DNA of 64,000 nt from Adiantum capillus-veneris (Eukaryota > Streptophyta > Polypodiopsida > Polypodiales > Pteridaceae). A program made the position numbers and the translations under genes. Numbering within the stretch: the stretch's first letter is position 1; each line of letters begins with the position of its first letter. Below are positions 59,898 through 64,000 of the stretch, piece after piece. The DNA lies in NCBI GenBank assembly GCA_014529385.2, contig CM043958.1, forward strand, positions 120,167,518-120,231,517. The letters run 5' to 3'. The notes beneath the pieces were generated by a model. That model searched no databases. It saw only the letters and a program-made list of their open reading frames with translations, and was not told the DNA's origin.

Positions 59898-60180
59898 GAT
59901 GCCTTTGCCTGTTGCAGGTTTGCCTTCTGCTTGACGCTCGAGCGAAGAGGAGCTAAGAAGGTATTGTGGACCGTCTGCCTTTCAAAAAAATTGCCTACGT
60001 TCAGCAGGTACGCCCATTTAATTCCTTTACCTTGATTGTGTATTACCCGTTTTGAGAATGCTGCATATGCCACTTGGCACCTCCTCATTGGAGGGAGATA
60101 ATTAAAAATAGAGATGGCAAAAGATGGCGAAAGGTCGTGAGCTAATTCTGGAAGAGCAAGGTGAAGTTGGAGGAGCACGC
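59898..60180 (-). promoter_or_regulatory. XPD upstream region (5' UTR and promoter, inferred)
   Basis: This is the sequence between the XPD start codon and the GA tract of the neighbouring PPR locus. The ATG context is GGCATCATGAAG. No clear TATA box at a defined distance. A TTAATTATC word near 60100 and a compact, less repetitive sequence are all that can be seen. Promoter role is inferred from position only. Confidence 0.4.
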
Positions 60181-60187
60181 CCAATAA

Positions 60188-60291
60188 GAGAGAGAGAGAG
60201 AGAGAGAGAGATTTGTACCAAGGAAGCAGGATGCATGCTGATATTCGCAAAAGTGGGTTACTTAAGCGTGCGCGCGAGAGAGAGAGAGAGA
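60188..60291. repeat. Two (GA)n tracts in a small duplicated segment
   Basis: GA runs at 60188-60210 and 60276-60291. Each is followed by ATTTGTA and a near-identical segment (GCAGGATGCATGCTGATATT / GCAGGATACATGTTGATAAT), showing a tandem duplication of about 80 bp. Confidence 0.85.
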
Positions 60292-60329
60292 TTTGTATCA
60301 AGGCAGCAGGATACATGTTGATAATCGCG

Positions 60330-61350
60330 ATAGTGGGTTATTTGAAAATAGCACATACTTACCATTGTGGATATGCCCAACAGAGGCAGGGCGAGGAAGC
60401 TCTGGGTTGTTTTTAGGAGATGCAAACAGAGGGCATTTCTTTCAGGAGCTTCGTTTCTGGAATGTCGTCTCTTGGAATGCACTGATTGCCGGATATTCCC
60501 AACAGAGGTAGGGCGAGGAATCTATGGACTGTTTGAGAGAGAGATTTGTACCAACGCAACAATACATGCTGATATTTGCAATAGTGGGTTAATTGAAAAT
60601 AATAGTATGTATGTCAAGTATGGTGTACTCATCCGAGCGCAACAAGTCCTTGACGAGTTTTGTGTCCAGAATGTTGTCTCTTGGAGTGCATCAATTTTGG
60701 GATATGCTCCAGTAGGGGCAGGGCAAGAAGCTTTGGGTTGTTTTTAGCAAATGCAAAGGGAGAGCATCTCTCCAAATGCAATCACCTAAACATGCATCTT
60801 GAAGCATATGGCATCATGCAAGATGTTGGTATCGGCAAAAGAGTTCATGATGATATTGTTAGCCAGGGACTATTGACAGAAAATGTTGTGTTTGGCATTG
60901 CCTTGGTCAACATGTATGCCAAATATGGCGTACTTCATAAAGCACAAAAAGTGCTTGAGGAACTTCTTGTCCAGAATGTTGTCTCTTGGTATGCACTCAT
61001 CGCGGGATATGCCCAACAAAGGCAGGGCTAGGAAGCTCTGGGTTGTTTTCAACAGATGCAAAAAGAGGGTATCTCTCCAAATGTAGTCACCTACATGTGC
61101 ATCTTGAAGGCATGTGGCATTATGCAAGATGCTAATATGGGCAAAAGAATTCACGATGATATTGTTAGCCAAGGGTTGTTGATAGAAAACCTTGTCATTG
61201 GCACTACCTTGGTCGACATGTATGCCAAATGTGGTGTACTTCACAAAGCACACAAAGCGCTTGAGGAGCTTCCTATCCAAAATTTCATCTCTTGGAATGC
61301 ATTGAGTGCTGGATATGCCTAATAGAGACAAGGCCAGGGCTAGGAAGCTA
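60330..61350 (+). pseudogene. PPR (pentatricopeptide repeat, PLS-type) protein remnant
   Basis: PPR proteins bind organellar RNA. Here about three to four PLS-like units about 300 bp long are visible, each with MYAKYGVLHKAQKVLEEL or MYAKCGVLHKAHKALEEL, QNVVSWYALIAGYAQQRQG, EALGCFQQMQKEGISPNVVT, ILKACGIMQDANMGKRIHDD and IVSQGLLIENLVIGTTLVD. The first two units (60330-60750) are scrambled by frameshifts and a GA insertion. The last two (60780-61322) share one frame, broken by a TAG at 61029-61031 and ended by TAA at 61321. No start codon region, targeting peptide, E/DYW domain or intact frame was found. It lies head-to-head with XPD. Confidence 0.88.
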
Positions 61351-61544
61351 TGGACTATTGTTAGCCATGGACTATTGATAGATTAATTTGGCCATTTAAG
61401 ACCGGGGAGTGAAGTTGATTTGAGTGCTTATAGATGAGCTCAACCAAAGGATTGGGACCAAAAGGAGCAAAGTCCATAATAGAGCAAGAGTAATTGTTGT
61501 TTTTTATCTTAGTCATAGGAGATTCAATATTTAGGTCATATTAT
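61351..61544. other. Spacer between PPR remnant and chromovirus fragment
   Basis: About 190 bp with a partial echo of PPR text (TTGTTAGCCATGGACTATTG). Nothing else seen. Confidence 0.45.
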
Positions 61545-61559
61545 CTCCCAACCAGGGAT

Positions 61560-62100
61560 CCAAATGGACCCTGAAAAGTTGGAGGTATTAAAAGGATGGC
61601 CTATACCAACAAATAACATGAATTGAGAAGCTTTATAGGATTGTGTGTATACTATAGACACTTCATAGAAAAATTCTCATTCATAGCAGGGCCATTGTAT
61701 GATTTCACTAAAAAGAATGCTAAATTTGTATGGGCTTCAAAAGAGAATGAATCTTTTGAAAATTTAAAGGCAAAGCTTACCTCTCAACCAATATTAATAT
61801 TAACCCTCTCAAAACCTTTTGAAGTCTAATGTGATGCTTGTGGACAATGCCTTCGAGCTGTTTTGCTTCAAGAAGGGCATGCTATAGTATACAAAAGTAG
61901 GAGATAATCTAGGCATATATGAAAAAGAGTTGCTAGCTATTTTACATGCCCTAGATGCGTGGAAGCATTATCCCCTAGGCACTCCATTTAAATGACGTGG
62001 GAAAACACTCTTTCACATTTTAACTTTCATATCGCTCGCATAGCTAGTAAGCACAACCAAGTGGCCGATGCTCTTTCACAAAGACCAAGGGTAAATATTG
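61560..62100 (+). pseudogene. Gy-10 RT end and RNase H
   Basis: RSFIGLCVYYRHFIEKFSFI, LYDFTKKNAKFVWASKENES and EV*CDACGQCLRAVLLQEGH (61829 stop) are RT-connection and RNase H text. The later ARIASKHNQVADALSQRP marks the RNase H end near 62040-62090. Confidence 0.82.
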
Positions 62101-63060
62101 TATTAATAGCTACTCACAATTATATGTCCTCTATGGTAGATGAGTACGCTACATATCCAAACTTCAAAGATGTAATGTTAGCCATTGCACTAGGGAAGAA
62201 AAAGGAACCATACAACGTGCAAGATGGTTATCTTCTCTATGGCAATAGGTTATGCATTACACAAGGCTTACCTAAAAGGTTATGTACAAATCTCATGTTC
62301 CACCTTATGCAGGACATAAAAGGATTCAAGATACTCTCAAGGCAGTAGAGATGTGCTTTTATTGGCCAACAATGAAGGTAGACATACCGGAATATGCTTC
62401 CAAATATATTGTATGTCGAAAGACAAAGTATGATAATGGGAAGCAACCTAGCTTTCTTCAACCATTGCATATATCTGATTCCCCATGGGAAAGTATATCC
62501 ATGGATTTCCTCTTTCGATTTCCAAAATACATTCATGGGAATGCAGAAATATGGACAATAGTCAACTAGTTTAGCAAGCAAGCGCATTTTATACCGGTCA
62601 AAAAGACTATTAAAGCAGACCATATGGGAACCCTCTTTATCTCACTGATCTTTAAGTATCATGGCTTACCAACATCTATTGTATTCAAATGACTAGCAAT
62701 TTTTGGAAGGGTCTCTTTGAGAATCTAGGTACTAAGTGGAATTTCTCCTCGGCTTATTACCTACAGACGGATGGCCAAAATAAAATAGAAAATTCATCTA
62801 TTATTGATCTACTTAAAGCCTATGTTACAAAAGTAGATCAAAGAGATTAATGGAAAAAGTATTTAATTTTAGTAAAGTATGCATACAATAACACTATCCA
62901 TACATCTACAGGAAAGGCACCCTTCAAAGTAATTGAAGGAAGACCCAAGCTCCCATTGATAATCAAGAAACTTGGGAAGATATTTGCTGATGATGAGTAT
63001 AGTATAGCCCTTAAAAGAATCTTTGCGAAAGATCAAGGAAACTATATCCATCACGCAACA
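62100..63060 (+). pseudogene. Gy-10 integrase
   Basis: The zinc-binding part is HVPPYAGHKRIQDTLKAVEM to YIVCRKTKYDN (62282-62440). Then ISMDFLFRFPKYIHG, a stop where Asp-Arg-Phe is expected ([15 protein letters not shown] near 62570), and downstream AYNNTIHTSTGKAPFKVIEG-like text at about 62882-62940 in another frame. Non-functional. Confidence 0.82.
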
Positions 63061-63199
63061 AAAGGAAAAGGCTGCTCCTGATAAGCATAAACCAGCCTTG
63101 ACCTTCAAAGAAATGATTGGATATTTCTCAAGTTTCCCAAAGCATGCCTAAATCATACTACGGGCAAGGGAACACAAGGACACCCAAAGACACTAAATA

Positions 63200-63585
63200 T
63201 ATTATGCTAAGTTAGCAAAAAGATATTATGGTCCATTTCAATTTCTTAAGCCTATCAATGAATCAACTTACAAGTTAGGGCTACCTAGCACTTGGCTCAT
63301 TCATAATTCCCATTTCATGTGAGCCTTTTGAAGCATTATAAGGGCAAGCCACCCAAAGAATTGGTAATTGAAGAACCGCTCGAGTTTGAAGGTCAAGAAG
63401 AGATCCTATATCCAGAGAGCATTCTACGACATGAGGACAAGGTTTCAAGAAGTGGTAAGACTACCCAACAATATCTTGTCAAATTTAAGAACTATCATTT
63501 CGAAGATGCAATGTGGATGCAAGACATCCAACTAAAGGATAATGTAAACCTTGTAAATACTTCCAACGACTCCTGTCAAAGGTAA
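63200..63585 (+). pseudogene. Gy-10 integrase C-terminus and chromodomain
   Basis: YYGPFQFLKPINESTYKLGL (about 63222) and, in the next frame, SLLKHYKGKPPKELVIEEPL, EILYPESILRHEDKVSRSGK, TTQQYLVKFKNYHFEDAMW (63319-63585). Aromatic and acidic positions of a chromodomain are recognisable. Confidence 0.82.
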
Positions 63586-63807
63586 GGGAATCATGTATGA
63601 ACAAATATGCTTTATAAAGAATTTTGTCTTGTTATGACTCTAAAATTTTGTCTTCCAAGGTGGATGCAAGACATCCAGCTAAAGGATAATGTAAACCTTC
63701 TAAAATACTTCCAATGACTCCTATCAAAGGTAAGGGAATCAAGTATGAACAAATATGTTTTATAAATAATTTTATCTTGTTTTGAGTCTAAAATTTCTTT
63801 TACATGT
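63514..63807 (+). repeat. 147-bp tandem duplication at the Gy-10 end
   Basis: TGGATGCAAGACATCC at 63514 recurs at 63661, and the following text repeats with scattered changes to about 63807. The unit starts inside the chromodomain and covers the stop and 3' flank. Confidence 0.88.
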
Positions 63808-64000
63808 TCATAAGTTTTAAGTGTATGCATACCATGAATCATGCTTGCAACAACTAAGTCTCTCAAGCACCTTATAGACCTTGCCAATCTACTATGAAAG
63901 ATGATTATGGTGGCTAAGTAAGGACATGCTTGAGACAACTAAGCCTTCCAAGCACCAAGTGGAGCTAGTCACCAATGTGGAAGAATGTCGACGGGTAAAA
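63808..64000. other. No recognisable feature
   Basis: AT-rich sequence. CTCAAGCACCTTATAGACC-like and CCAAGCACCAAGTGG words suggest a short degenerate direct repeat (about 63860 and 63945). Nothing else. Confidence 0.4.

Larger units (their letters stand above)
53225..58268 (-). mobile_element. hAT-1: hAT DNA transposon inserted in Gy-9
   Basis: The 5044-bp element has an 8-bp target duplication CGCCTGGT (53217-53224) / CGCTTGGT (58269-58276), one mismatch, and imperfect inverted termini (CAAGGTGGAACC and CAAGGTAGGATC). Joining the Gy-9 flanks across it restores the protease-RT linker. It encodes a BED zinc finger / DUF659 / hAT-dimerization transposase on the minus strand. Both subterminal regions are rich in TACGTACG-type words. 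It carries a solo LTR (55051-56345). Confidence 0.93.
49534..58640 (-). mobile_element. Gy-9: Ty3/gypsy chromovirus, 5'-truncated, split by hAT-1
   Basis: The 3' LTR is 49534-50103. The internal region runs up the coordinates as chromodomain, integrase, RNase H and RT to 53216, is interrupted by hAT-1, and resumes at 58277 with the protease end, stopping near 58640. Gag and the 5' LTR are missing. Frames are broken and the integrase core is deleted. The protein text is close to Gy-2, Gy-3 and Gy-4. Confidence 0.9.
36545..59082 (-). other. XPD intron 1, 22.5 kb, transposon-filled
   Basis: The donor is GTAAGT at 59082 and the acceptor AG is at 36546-36545. It contains Gy-8, Co-1, Gy-7, Gy-9, hAT-1 and solo LTRs. 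Unassigned stretches are 36545-36714, 48698-49533 and about 58640-59082. The retroelements other than Gy-7 and one solo LTR run on the same strand as XPD. Confidence 0.88.
61545..63590 (+). mobile_element. Gy-10: decayed chromovirus fragment of a different lineage
   Basis: Plus-strand pieces in order are RT end, RNase H, integrase and chromodomain. The protein text clearly differs from Gy-2 to Gy-9 (for example SFIGLCVYYRHFIEKFSFIA, HVPPYAGHKRIQDTLKAVEM). Many stops and frameshifts. No LTR, primer site, gag or RT core recognised, so both ends are undefined. Confidence 0.82.

Noticed and set aside
1-64000. tRNA, rRNA, CRISPR array or bacterial operon
   Set aside because: Scanned by eye for tRNA B-box/cloverleaf patterns, rRNA core motifs and regularly spaced repeats with unique spacers. 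None found; the short periodic arrays have no spacers.

Overview
This is nuclear DNA of a land plant, most likely a fern or another spore-bearing plant. I infer this from a plant-type XPD/UVH6 helicase gene, a decayed tandem-repeat PPR gene of the kind that is abundant in ferns and lycophytes, very long introns, and introns made almost entirely of nested LTR retrotransposons. No bacterial, organellar, rRNA, tRNA or CRISPR feature was seen.

One host gene spans nearly the whole window. Ten exons on the minus strand (59897 down to 41) encode residues 1-719 of an XPD/ERCC2 (UVH6) TFIIH helicase. All exon junctions keep phase, every exon is open, and all introns are GT-AG. The last ~39 residues lie beyond position 1. 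Eight introns are compact or run off the window (about 90-850 bp where complete), but intron 1 is 22.5 kb and intron 5 is 32.9 kb.

Intron 5 (2138-35074) is mostly one nested stack. An old gag-protease LTR element (Gy-1, 2392-25867) carries a solo LTR (3280-3766) in its 5' LTR, a decayed chromovirus (Gy-2, 4994-10726) in its gag, and a second chromovirus (Gy-3, 12225-25808) in its 3' LTR. Gy-3 is itself split by a third (Gy-4, 16568-23099). Most of these insertions have matching 5-bp target duplications. After the stack come a long-LTR, short-interior element (Gy-5, 26295-30517), a deletion derivative (Gy-6, 30729-32764) and 3' pieces of a LINE (33480-34735).

Intron 1 (36545-59082) holds the following: a second Gy-1-like element (Gy-8, minus strand, 36715-47746) containing a truncated copia element (37143-40845), a pol-deleted chromovirus (Gy-7, 40869-44876) and a solo LTR; a Gy-5-like LTR piece (47747-48697); and a minus-strand chromovirus (Gy-9, 49534-58640). 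A hAT DNA transposon (53225-58268, 8-bp duplication, matching termini) split Gy-9, and the hAT was in turn hit by a solo LTR of the Gy-1/Gy-8 type.

Upstream of XPD, head-to-head, lies a broken PPR gene (60330-61350), followed by a decayed chromovirus fragment (61545-63590). No transposon here looks able to move on its own: every one has stops, frameshifts or deletions. Gy-4 nevertheless has almost identical LTRs and shares disabling lesions with Gy-7, which suggests mobilisation in trans. A short block in the LTR U5 region is shared across nearly all LTR families here. Element names (Gy-, Co-, hAT-) are local labels only.
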